Position numbers and translations under genes: made by a program. The notes beneath the pieces were generated by a model. It did no database searches, was not told the origin of the DNA, and saw nothing but the letters and a program-made list of their open reading frames with translations. From SIG636 sp045604285 (lineage in GTDB: Bacteria > Bacillota > Clostridia > Oscillospirales > CAG-382), in assembly GCA_045604285.1 (NCBI GenBank), contig JAZUNS010000117.1:1-5810 (forward strand): a DNA stretch of 5,810 nt. Direction: 5' to 3'. This document shows, piece after piece, positions 1 to 5,236 of this stretch (positions are counted from its first letter, which is position 1; each line of letters begins with the position of its first letter).

Positions 1-1474
1 GAGCAAGGATGGATGTTTGCGAACCCAAGGGGGAGGAGCTTACGTCCTCTAACTTTACGGTTTTTGCACTGTCTTTATAGTTGATTATTATTACAAGTTT
101 GTCGTCGTAAAGGAACAGGGCATTGACAAAGGCATCAACCAACTTCCTGCGGTGGGAGTGCTTATCAAAGTTAAGCCTTCTGAACTGATGCAGCCAAGCG
201 ATAATCTGTTCTTTGTCAAGCCTCGGCTTTACCGCTTCTTCTTTTGCAATCTCTATCGAAAGAGCCTTCTTTGCCGTTTCAAGCTTCTCAAGTCGTTCCT
301 TGGTGGAGTCCGTTATAATCCCCTGCTCCATAGCGTTCAGGATGTTGTCTATGCTCCTTAGCGTAGCACTCAACTGCTTTTTCAAACCGGGCAAAACCGT
401 ATTTTCCTCAGCAAGCGAAGAAAGCACTTCACTTGCCACACGCTCGGTCACCTCGTCATCAAATATCGCAAGCTTAACTTGCTCTATAACAAGGTCTTCG
501 ATATAGCTCTTTTTCACAGTCTTCTTATCACAGTTATGCTTCTTCGCTCCGTAGCACTTGTAGTATCTGTGGGTTGTCTTGGTGTGGCTTGTGCCGCTTT
601 CGCCAAGCATAGGCTTTTCACACTTACCGCAAAACAGCTTGCCCGACAGTATGTACTCGTCCTCTGCCTTGTGCTTGGCAGGGGATTTTTTGTTGACTAT
701 TAGCTTCCCCCGGACACTCTCAAAAAGCTCTAAGGGAATTATTGCAGGTATTCCGTCAGGGTGCACTATATCTCTAAACCTGTACTCGCCCGTGTATCTG
801 CGGTTATGCAGCATATTGGATATAACGTTTACGGCAAACAGCTTGCCGCTTTTTGTGCGTGCGCCCATTGCGTTTATGCGGTCAGCTATCTCCTGCATTG
901 TATATCCGTCGGCGTACATATTAAAGGCGGTTACAACAAAGGGAGCTGTGGTAGGGTCAATTTGAAAATGACCGTCTTTGTCGATGGTATATCCATAGGT
1001 AACAAGACCACCGTTAAACTTGCACTTAAGGGCATTCTCTGTAAGGCCACGAATCGTCTTTACCGCAAGGTCGGCAGAGTAGTATTGCGCCAAGCCCTCA
1101 AGCACCGATTCAAGCAATACACCTTCGGGGGTGTCCAAAATGTTCTCGGTGGCAGATATAACCTTAACGCCGTTCATCTTCAAGTTGCGCTTGTATATGG
1201 CAGAGTCGTATTTGTTCCTTGAGAACCTATCAAGCTTCCAGACTATAACGTAATCAAAAGCCTTGTTTGCGCTGTCCTTAATCATCTTTTGAAAATCAGG
1301 GCGGTCTGCGGTACGGGCAGAGTAGGCACGGTCTATATAAGTGCCTATAACAAGGTAGCCGTTCTTCTCGGCAAAAGCCTTGCACTCACGAAGCTGACCC
1401 TCAATAGACTCCTCGCGCTGATTGTCGGAGGAAAACCTTGCATAAATTACTGCGTTTCTTCTTTCTTCCATCAT
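1..1474 (-). CDS. Large serine recombinase (resolvase/invertase family), C-terminal end cut by window edge
   Basis: This enzyme performs site-specific DNA strand exchange through a serine nucleophile, typically to excise or integrate a mobile element. 491 codons are open without a frameshift from ATG 1474 to the left edge. Seen: the N-terminal catalytic motif YARFSSDNQ with the likely nucleophile Ser15 (R-F-S); the active-site segment VWKLDRFSRN at residues 78-87; a recombinase domain around residues 160-265; a zinc ribbon with Cys282-x2-Cys285 and Cys307/Cys315; then a charged coiled-coil-like stretch at about residues 345-410. This domain order is that of large serine recombinases (about 500-560 residues), so only the last few residues are probably missing. 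Start choice: an in-frame TAG directly precedes ATG 1474, and AAAGGTG (1486-1480) lies 5 nt upstream. ATG 1471 is equally possible. The gene is more GC-rich than the regulators to its right, which suggests a different origin. Whether it still moves an element cannot be told from this window. Confidence 0.95.
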   Translation of the reverse strand, partial: MMEERRNAVIYARFSSDNQREESIEGQLRECKAFAEKNGYLVIGTYIDRAYSARTADRPDFQKMIKDSANKAFDYVIVWKLDRFSRNKYDSAIYKRNLKMNGVKVISATENILDTPEGVLLESVLEGLAQYYSADLAVKTIRGLTENALKCKFNGGLVTYGYTIDKDGHFQIDPTTAPFVVTAFNMYADGYTMQEIADRINAMGARTKSGKLFAVNVISNMLHNRRYTGEYRFRDIVHPDGIPAIIPLELFESVRGKLIVNKKSPAKHKAEDEYILSGKLFCGKCEKPMLGESGTSHTKTTHRYYKCYGAKKHNCDKKTVKKSYIEDLVIEQVKLAIFDDEVTERVASEVLSSLAEENTVLPGLKKQLSATLRSIDNILNAMEQGIITDSTKERLEKLETAKKALSIEIAKEEAVKPRLDKEQIIAWLHQFRRLNFDKHSHRRKLVDAFVNALFLYDDKLVIIINYKDSAKTVKLEDVSSSPLGSQTSILA

Positions 1475-1590
1475 CTAAACACCTTTCATCTTCATCTATT
1501 AACGCAATATTTTTTGTGCGTCTGTATATGTATTACAATATTAGTGCGAAAATAATGTTTTCGTCCTTCAAAAGCTCTCTTTTCCCCTAT

Positions 1591-1619
1591 ATTATACCGC
1601 AAACCGAGTCTGCAGTCAA
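1591..1619 (-). promoter_or_regulatory. Sigma-A-type promoter of the serine recombinase
   Basis: On the minus strand, TTGACT (1619-1614) is followed by exactly 17 bases and then TATAAT (1596-1591). This is a near-consensus vegetative promoter. The transcript would start near 1584, giving a leader of about 110 nt before the recombinase start at 1474. It lies just inside the terminator hairpin at 1646-1691, so recombinase expression appears insulated from upstream reading. Confidence 0.75.
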
Positions 1620-1644
1620 GCCGAGCTGTCTTAGAGTGCTTTTC

Positions 1645-1691
1645 AAAAAAGCCCTCGAGTAAAGGCATGCACCCTTGCTCAAGGGCTTTTT
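1645..1691 (-). terminator. Intrinsic terminator upstream of the recombinase promoter
   Basis: Arms AAAAAGCCCTCGAG (1646-1659) and CTCAAGGGCTTTTT (1678-1691) pair over 14 positions with one mismatch on the plus strand. On the minus strand that mismatch becomes a G-U wobble, and the stem is followed by a run of six T (1650-1645). The loop can add an inner AAGG/CCTT stem around GCATGC. It probably works in both directions, better on the minus strand, and blocks transcription coming from the repeat region. Confidence 0.75.
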
Positions 1692-1762
1692 CTGCATTTT
1701 CAGTCTTCGGGATCGCCACCGTGTCGCTTTGCTTCACAAAATGTTTACATTTTCTTTCCGAG

Positions 1763-1895
1763 CATATTTTTGTTGGGCGAACAGAGTCATGTAATATATA
1801 TGTGCTTCGTGGCAACATCTGGCGAAGGCGTGTAACATATTTTTGTTTGGTGAGTAAAAACGCTAAAGTTATGTAATATATATGTGCTTTGTGGC
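1763..1895. repeat. Imperfect direct repeat, two composite copies
   Basis: Block A (CATATTTTTGTTGGGCGA, 1763-1780) recurs at 1836-1853 with two changes. Block B (25 bases, 1789-1813, core ATATATATGTGCTTCGTGGC) recurs at 1871-1895 with a single C/T change. The blocks keep their order; the spacing between copies is 73 bases for A and 82 for B, because the A-B gap is 9 bases longer in the second copy. The conserved blocks with variable gaps resemble binding-site iterons or a duplicated element end, rather than coding sequence. Confidence 0.8.
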
Positions 1896-1901
1896 TTAGT
1901 C

Positions 1902-1923
1902 ACCGAACACATATATGTTCGGT
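1902..1923. repeat. Perfect 8-bp inverted repeat (hairpin)
   Basis: ACCGAACA (1902-1909) and TGTTCGGT (1916-1923) are perfect reverse complements around the 6-base loop CATATA. There is no T-run after either arm, so it is not a typical terminator. It directly follows the second direct-repeat copy and shares its ATATATG core, so it may be a diverged end copy of the same repeat. Confidence 0.75.
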
Positions 1924-1950
1924 AAGGGAGCACAAGCCTCGCTTACCGCT

Positions 1951-2010
1951 TTTCCCCGTTTTCCTCGTTTCCCTCGTCTCCCGTCGTTCCCTTCGTTCCC
2001 CTCGTCTCTC
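1951..2010. repeat. Degenerate 9-bp tandem repeat tract (TTCCCCTCG-like)
   Basis: About seven units resembling TTCCCCTCG follow one another (for example TTTTCCTCG, TTTCCCTCG, TTCCCTTCG, TTCCCCTCG), with occasional units of 7, 8 or 10 bases. This leaves one strand almost purely pyrimidine, broken only by the G ending each unit. Translated on the minus strand it gives a low-complexity Gly/Arg/Lys/Asn run, which marks the long open frames across it as spurious. Confidence 0.7.
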
Positions 2011-2022
2011 GTTGGGGGTTGT

Positions 2023-2087
2023 AGGGGTCTCCCCTGCGCCCTGTACTTATGTACATAAGTACGAGGGCACATACTTATGGTATAAGT
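2023..2087. repeat. Hairpin plus perfect 20-bp palindrome plus smaller inverted repeat
   Basis: AGGGG (2023-2027) and CCCCT (2031-2035) form a small hairpin with loop TCT. A few bases later GTACTTATGTACATAAGTAC (2043-2062) is a perfect uninterrupted 20-bp palindrome. ACTTAT (2073-2078) and ATAAGT (2082-2087) then form another inverted repeat with the same half-site sequence (ACTTAT). Perfect spacerless palindromes suit a dimeric protein site or an element end more than an RNA hairpin. Function unknown. Confidence 0.75.
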
Positions 2088-2159
2088 CTTATGACAGCTC
2101 GGTAATATTTCAGATAGCCAAAAGGATCTTCGAGAGGATAAGCGGTTACCTGAAAAGCA

Positions 2160-2315
2160 ATGTGCCCGAAGAAAAAAATCCCCGACCACGTCATCAAATC
2201 CCTCGCCCGCCTTTTCCTCCCCGATATCCTCGAATTCTACTCCACCAAAGATTCCACCGAGCCCGAACAACAAAAAAGGGAGCAAGACACCAAAACCTTA
2301 CTCCCTAAAGGCTAA
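2160..2315 (+). CDS. Possible small protein of 51 residues, unrecognised
   Basis: An ATG at 2160 opens a 51-codon frame ending TAA 2313-2315. The product begins MCPKKKIPDHVIKSLARLFL and has a charged, Lys/Glu/Gln-rich tail. The segment IPDHVIKSLARLFLPDILEFY looks like a genuine amphipathic helix with third-position C preference (GAC, CAC, GTC, ATC, CTC). It resembles short hypothetical proteins seen around Clostridia mobile elements, though I cannot name a family. There is no good Shine-Dalgarno just upstream. The alternative frame entering the run of seven A (2172-2178) also looks coding (AKRIFERISGYLKSNVPEEK), so this may be a frameshifted remnant of a longer gene. Its 3' end overlaps a minus-strand terminator hairpin. 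Partial support only. Confidence 0.4.
   Translation: MCPKKKIPDHVIKSLARLFLPDILEFYSTKDSTEPEQQKREQDTKTLLPKG
2272..2306 (-). terminator. Intrinsic terminator, minus direction
   Basis: Read on the minus strand, AGGGAGTAAG (2306-2297) pairs with CTTGCTCCCT (2286-2277) over 10 positions including one G-U, with a 10-nt loop. T residues continue through 2277-2272. This is a classical rho-independent form. It lies inside the end of the small plus-strand ORF and about 105 bases past the membrane-protein gene, so it may act as a back-up terminator for that operon. Confidence 0.65.
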
Positions 2316-2360
2316 ATTATTGCAGTAGCTCAGTTCATTACCCTGTGTTGCCGCTTCTTA

Positions 2361-2390
2361 AACCGCCGAAGAGAATTAAACTCCTTGGCG
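2361..2390 (-). terminator. Hairpin terminator of the Xre/membrane-protein operon
   Basis: On the minus strand CGCCAAGGAG (2390-2381) pairs with CTCTTCGGCG (2373-2364), with one mismatch and one wobble and a 7-nt loop TTTAATT. GGTTT follows. It begins 21 bases beyond the stop codon region of the gene ending at 2412. It is clearly related in sequence to the stronger hairpin at 3871-3903, which closes the neighbouring merR gene. Confidence 0.6.
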
Positions 2391-2411
2391 AATTGCTTTA
2401 TTATACTAAAG

Positions 2412-2960
2412 TCAGCGTTTTGTCAACACCTCTATAAAGCCTTTCTTGGTATAAAACAAGGCTTCTCCTGTAAAATCACCGTTCCATATTTCTTTATCGG
2501 TTCCGTTTTCAGAAACGAATGCACCGCCCGGTGTAGGATAAAACAACAATATGTCGGCTTTTTCATATCCCGTCCACTCATCTCTCGTTCCGCGATCGAA
2601 GTCAAATGGGAGCTTACTTTTTAGTTTATAGGTTTTGGATGTCCAATGGGAGATCAAAGTCCATTTCAACGACTTGAAAAGATAAATGTTTTTGTCCTTA
2701 AAACAATAAAAGTGCATAGAGGACATACCACTCGCTAACTTCACCCGATAAACCTTATTAGATGTTACAACATAAAAATCACATTTTCCACTTTTGATAT
2801 TGCCGAAAAGCCAGCACTTGTGCGTTGGAACAAGCGCAAAGCCGTATTTATTACACACTCTTCTTATGGCGATAATCAAGGCGATTCGCTGTATAAAGCA
2901 ACTAAAATACGGATATACGCACAAGAACAAGATAACAAGTAACAATATTACATAGCCCAT
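2412..2960 (-). CDS. Small membrane-anchored protein of unknown function (182 aa)
   Basis: I do not recognise a named family. The first about 32 residues are strongly hydrophobic (MGYVILLLVILFLCVYPYFS, then IQRIALIIAI), giving one transmembrane segment or a hairpin of two, with basic residues next (RR..NK). The rest is a soluble, aromatic-rich beta-type domain. It contains GKCDFYVVTSNKVYRVKL (about 77-94) and a Gly/Asn-rich C-terminal part ending FYTKKGFIEVL. The start is supported by TAGGT about 8 bases upstream of ATG. It follows the Xre regulator after only 18 bases, so the two are almost surely co-transcribed, and the regulator probably controls or senses through this protein. The D-x(n)-V-x-K arrangement recalls nuclease-like folds such as NERD, but the match is too weak to claim. 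Confidence 0.8.
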   Translation of the reverse strand: MGYVILLLVILFLCVYPYFSCFIQRIALIIAIRRVCNKYGFALVPTHKCWLFGNIKSGKCDFYVVTSNKVYRVKLASGMSSMHFYCFKDKNIYLFKSLKWTLISHWTSKTYKLKSKLPFDFDRGTRDEWTGYEKADILLFYPTPGGAFVSENGTDKEIWNGDFTGEALFYTKKGFIEVLTKR

Positions 2961-2978
2961 AAAATTACCTACAATCCG

Positions 2979-3773
2979 CTACGAAATAAAGCCACGGTAA
3001 CTCTCCTTGTAGTTACCTAAACGGTAGGCGATTGCAAGAAGAGAATAGACCAAAACCAATTTATGAGTTTGACCGCCACGGTAAACATAAATCACGCCTT
3101 CCTCGGTAGCCACGTCCGTTCTGCTTATCAGCTTCAAGTGCAGAAGGTTGTCCAAAGCGCATTCCACAAGGGGCAGTTCAATCCCTGCTTTTGCGGATAT
3201 GCAAGGAGCGGTAAAGGACTTGTAGCAATCAGACAAAAGATACTTAAAAACTGCTCTCGTTTCTCCGTCTGCAAATCTTTTCAGTACCGTCCACGCAATG
3301 TCATCGTCATACAGGCTTTGAATTTCATCTTTGTTTTTGTTGAAAGCCAAGGCTATATTACAGTCAGCAAAAACGCCGTTGCCGTCTATATTGCTAAGCA
3401 CCAAGGTCTGGGTGTCGGGGTGTTTTTTGAGATATTCACTGCTCTCTTTTACATTCTCTGCAATTTCTGCGTCTGTTTCTGCATTGTGCCACAAATATTC
3501 CAAAGTTTCAAAAAACGAATTGTAAAGCACTTCGTGTGCGTTGTGTTTATAAACATTCTTGCTTCTCGCATTTCTTTTTATGCCATATAGAGAATCAATA
3601 TCCACATCAAACACATCTGCAATAATAGGCAACAGCATAATATCAGGCATTGTTGTTCCCGTTTCCCATTTAGAAACAGTCTGCGATGACACTCCAATCA
3701 TATTCGCAAGCTGTTCTTGTGTTAAGCCTGCATCCTTGCGAAGCTTTGCAATAATTTCTCCCATACTCTTCAT
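2979..3773 (-). CDS. Xre-family HTH transcriptional regulator with C-terminal winged-helix-like domain (264 aa)
   Basis: This is a cytoplasmic DNA-binding regulator. Residues about 5-62 form a Cro/C1-type helix-turn-helix (IIAKLRKDAGLTQEQLANMI, then GVSSQTVSKWETGTTMPDI and a LLPIIADVFDVDIDSLYG tail). This is typical of Clostridia Xre proteins. The middle (about 70-150) is a charged helical region. The C-terminal part (about 165-250: FKYLLSD, then LPLVECALDNLLHLKLISRT and a VIYVYR strand) looks like a winged-helix or ligand-response domain. Start: GGAGG (3784-3780) lies 6 bases before ATG 3773, far better than for the internal Met4. It is first in a two-gene operon with the membrane protein 18 bases downstream. 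Autoregulation is likely for this architecture but no operator was identified. Confidence 0.9.
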   Translation of the reverse strand: MKSMGEIIAKLRKDAGLTQEQLANMIGVSSQTVSKWETGTTMPDIMLLPIIADVFDVDIDSLYGIKRNARSKNVYKHNAHEVLYNSFFETLEYLWHNAETDAEIAENVKESSEYLKKHPDTQTLVLSNIDGNGVFADCNIALAFNKNKDEIQSLYDDDIAWTVLKRFADGETRAVFKYLLSDCYKSFTAPCISAKAGIELPLVECALDNLLHLKLISRTDVATEEGVIYVYRGGQTHKLVLVYSLLAIAYRLGNYKESYRGFIS

Positions 3774-3803
3774 GGCGTTCCTCCGTCCTTACTTTCTGCT
3801 TTA

Positions 3804-3832
3804 ATTATAGCACCTTCAATCAGAAATAACAA
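3804..3832 (-). promoter_or_regulatory. Promoter of the Xre regulator/membrane-protein operon
   Basis: On the minus strand TTGTTA (3832-3827) is separated by 17 bases from a perfect TATAAT (3809-3804). It lies about 30 bases upstream of the start codon at 3773, leaving a short leader that carries the GGAGG site. No clear operator dyad was seen. Confidence 0.65.
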
Positions 3833-3870
3833 TAACGGCAAAAGTGAAATAAACGCTCATTTGGATAGCA

Positions 3871-3903
3871 AACCGCCGAGGAATTAAATTCTCCTCGGCG
3901 GTT
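3871..3903 (-). terminator. Strong hairpin terminator downstream of merR
   Basis: AACCGCCGAGGA (3871-3882) and TCCTCGGCGGTT (3892-3903) are perfect 12-bp inverted repeats around a 9-base AT-rich loop. It lies about 20 bases after the merR stop codon. The T-run is short on both strands, so release efficiency is uncertain, but position and stem strength fit a terminator. The hairpin at 2361-2390 is a degenerate relative. Confidence 0.7.
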
Positions 3904-3922
3904 AAATCACTGACAAATTTTC

Positions 3923-4606
3923 CTAAATCTCATAATAAGCAAGCCAAAAGCCGTGAACTACATTCTCATACATTACAAATTTGATACGCAATCCTAATTT
4001 TTCATATTTCAAGTAACTGTAAAAAACATTGCTTTGACTTGCGTCCTTCTCTACAGATTCCACGGACAAGAATTTGCCCAAAGGAGATAATGTATCTTTA
4101 ACTATACGCTCAAACGCAGGTAACGGTGTATATGATTGTAGTGTTTCCGAAAACTTCTCAAAAACAACTCTATAATTGCCCGAAATGAAATTATCGGTAA
4201 TAAAGCTAACGGTTTCATTTTGAACAGACAAGTCCTCGTTATTAGCGGCAGAGTAAAATATATTCCCGTTATGCTCCAAAGTATTCAACGCTTCATCAAG
4301 CAAATTAATTTCTTTTGATTTGGTAACTATCGTCGCTAAAATCTTAGATTTATGCTCAATTATTGATTGCCGTAAATCACTATCACCTGCTTGGATTTCC
4401 TTGATTTTAGAAACACTCAACCCCAGCGTACGTAAAACGAGTATCTTTTTTATAAGTTCAACCTGTTCTACGCTGTATTTGCGACGGTTTGAAATAACTT
4501 TCGTACTTGTTATAAGCCCCTTATCTTCATAAAAACGAAGTGTTCGCGAGGTAATATTCAACATTTCGCATACTTCTGATATGTCTAATAAAGTTTTATC
4601 CTTCAT
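3923..4606 (-). CDS. MerR-family transcriptional regulator with C-terminal DUF3887/NTF2-like sensor domain (227 aa)
   Basis: This cytoplasmic regulator would bind the spacer of its target promoter and untwist it on ligand binding. The N-terminal about 70 residues are a MerR winged helix (DISEVCEMLNITSRTLRFYE, KGLI, then NRRKYSVEQVELIKKILVLR and LGLSVSKIKEI). A helical dimerisation segment follows (about 75-115). The C-terminal part (about 130-225: FISGNYRVVFEKFSETLQSY, VKDTLSPLGKF, VVHGFWLAYYE) resembles DUF3887-type domains, an inferred small-molecule pocket. Start: AAGGAGGT (4621-4614) is 7 bases before ATG 4606. A further-upstream in-frame ATG at 4630 is rejected because it overlaps the end of the promoter, upstream of the expected transcript start. 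No transporter or enzyme partner follows; the gene has its own promoter and terminator, so only self-regulation is visible here. Confidence 0.9.
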   Translation of the reverse strand: MKDKTLLDISEVCEMLNITSRTLRFYEDKGLITSTKVISNRRKYSVEQVELIKKILVLRTLGLSVSKIKEIQAGDSDLRQSIIEHKSKILATIVTKSKEINLLDEALNTLEHNGNIFYSAANNEDLSVQNETVSFITDNFISGNYRVVFEKFSETLQSYTPLPAFERIVKDTLSPLGKFLSVESVEKDASQSNVFYSYLKYEKLGLRIKFVMYENVVHGFWLAYYEI

Positions 4607-4630
4607 AATGCCTACCTCCTTGACAAGCAT

Positions 4631-4661
4631 ATTATATCACTTGACGCAAGGTCAATGTCAA
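4631..4661 (-). promoter_or_regulatory. MerR-type promoter with 19-bp spacer and operator dyad
   Basis: On the minus strand a perfect TTGACA (4661-4656) and perfect TATAAT (4636-4631) are separated by 19 bases. That is over-long for sigma-A but diagnostic of promoters activated by MerR-family proteins. The spacer holds the inverted repeat TTGAC-N5-GTCAA, suitable for a dimer. It drives the adjacent merR gene, indicating autoregulation. Confidence 0.8.
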
Positions 4662-4666
4662 GAGGT

Positions 4667-4834
4667 TTAATTGTTTTTGCAGCTCTTTTGATGATGCAAA
4701 AAAACAAGGTTGGCATCGTAAGCCACAACACCAACCTTTTGATGGTTTATAACAAAACTTTGATTATACGAAAGCACGAACCAATAATCCGCTGCTTCCC
4801 ATAATTCTGTTTCAAGCTTACGAATGTTTATCAT
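4667..4834 (-). pseudogene. Remnant of type I restriction methyltransferase start (HsdM-like), fused to non-homologous tail
   Basis: An ATG at 4834 opens 55 codons ending TAA 4669-4667. The first about 16 residues, MINIRKLETELWEAAD, match the well-conserved beginning of one HsdM class (Leu-Glu-x-x-Leu-Trp-x-Ala-Ala-Asp). Intact HsdM continues for about 500 residues; here the similarity stops abruptly at about position 17 and the rest (YWFVLSYNQSFVINH onward) looks like random translation through a terminator hairpin. RBS AGGGG (4845-4841) and a good promoter (4875-4903) remain, so the scar may still be transcribed and translated. It ends 5 bases from the -35 box of merR. The most likely history is a deletion that removed the hsdM body and any following hsdS/hsdR. 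It could alternatively be a short leader peptide, but the HsdM-like start argues against that. Confidence 0.5.
4698..4738 (-). terminator. Intrinsic terminator of the HsdM-like remnant transcript
   Basis: On the minus strand AAGGTTGG (4738-4731) pairs perfectly with CCAACCTT (4713-4706) across a 17-nt loop. It is followed by G and a run of seven T (4704-4698). It lies within the remnant ORF, so the transcript from the promoter at 4875-4903 would be about 170 nt long. Four T after the stem on the plus strand may allow weak two-way action. Confidence 0.7.
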
Positions 4835-4874
4835 AAAATACCCCTACTAAAAATAGATACAATCCAACAGATAC

Positions 4875-4903
4875 ATAATACCACAATTTGTACATAATTT
4901 CAA
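4875..4903 (-). promoter_or_regulatory. Promoter of the HsdM-like remnant
   Basis: On the minus strand TTGAAA (4903-4898), a 17-base spacer and TATTAT (4880-4875) give 5/6 matches in each box. The expected transcript start is near 4868, about 34 bases before the ATG at 4834, with AGGGG 6 bases before it. The complete expression signal argues that the gene was once functional. Confidence 0.6.
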
Positions 4904-5194
4904 CAATAATATAATGAAAAAGGGGCTTTCACATTAAGACAGCGCCAAAGCAAATAAAAAGAGGTTGTTCGTTGCCAAAAGGCTTGAACAACCGCACGAG
5001 AACACAAAAGAATTAAATGCCTGTCCCTCAATTTTGTTTACAAACTGATCCGAAAGGCATTCAGTAACAAGCAAATTGGCAATCAGTTTGGACAAGCAAG
5101 AGCAAACAAAGTCAAAAACTATCTGTAATTGTATATGCAATCTGTTTTTAACTTTCCCCCCAACTACCCAAAAAGAGCCATCAAAGCATAACGA
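4904..5194. other. Hairpin-rich gene-free stretch, possible structured RNA
   Basis: No protein gene is supported here. Several inverted repeats overlap. GGTTGTTC (4963-4970) pairs with GAACAACC (4986-4993), and inside that GCC/GGC closes an AAAA tetraloop. AATGCCT (5016-5022) pairs with AGGCATT (5055-5061). AAACTGAT (5043-5050) pairs with ATCAGTTT (5082-5089), and part of the same strand (ACTGA) can instead pair with TCAGT just after 5060. Mutually exclusive pairings followed by a terminator at 5195-5236 resemble a structured leader or small RNA. Strand is undecided: a plus-strand reading leads into the RdRP-like fragment. The open frames here (for example 4934-5239 on the minus strand) lack a ribosome binding site and are taken as spurious. 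Confidence 0.35.
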
Positions 5195-5236
5195 AAAATC
5201 CGAACCCTTCTCCAACTGGATAAAGGTTCGGATTTT
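5195..5236. terminator. 12-bp-stem hairpin, probably bidirectional terminator
   Basis: AAAATCCGAACC (5195-5206) and GGTTCGGATTTT (5225-5236) are perfect inverted repeats around an 18-base loop. On the minus strand the stem ends in five T (TTTTT, 5198-5194), and on the plus strand in TTTT. It separates the structured region from the RdRP-like fragment and would end transcription from either side. Confidence 0.7.

Larger units (their letters stand above)
1475..2159. other. Repeat-rich gene-free region beside the recombinase
   Basis: No convincing protein gene is visible in these roughly 680 bases. Open frames here run through tandem repeats or hairpins, lack ribosome binding sites and have low-complexity products. 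What it holds, in order, is the recombinase leader and promoter, a terminator hairpin, a two-copy direct repeat, a hairpin, a degenerate 9-bp tandem tract, a short G/C hairpin, a perfect 20-bp palindrome and a second smaller inverted repeat. The position directly upstream of a large serine recombinase makes it a natural place for element-end or attachment sequences, but no att core can be defined from one junction. Confidence 0.6.

Noticed and set aside
1492..1818. Minus-strand 108-residue open frame
   Set aside because: It runs through the terminator hairpin, the recombinase promoter and part of the direct repeats, has no ribosome binding site and no recognisable domain.
1951..2010. CRISPR-like array
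   Set aside because: Units are about 9 bp, degenerate and contiguous with no spacers, and there are no cas genes nearby.
1889..2308. Overlapping 129-139 residue open frames on both strands
   Set aside because: They span the 9-bp tandem tract and palindromes, and the products are low-complexity Gly/Arg/Lys or Pro/Arg runs. Only the part from 2100 onward looks partly coding.
2320..2360. tRNA-like segment (GTAGCTCAGTTCATTACCC)
   Set aside because: It resembles a D-arm only; there is no acceptor stem, anticodon arm or T-arm with GGTTCGA in the expected place.
3063..3590. Plus-strand 175-residue open frame
   Set aside because: It is the antisense shadow of the well-supported Xre regulator and has no RBS or domain signature.
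4607..4630. Longer MerR start at ATG 4630
   Set aside because: The ATG overlaps the end of the promoter region, upstream of the expected transcript start, while ATG 4606 has AAGGAGGT at ideal spacing.
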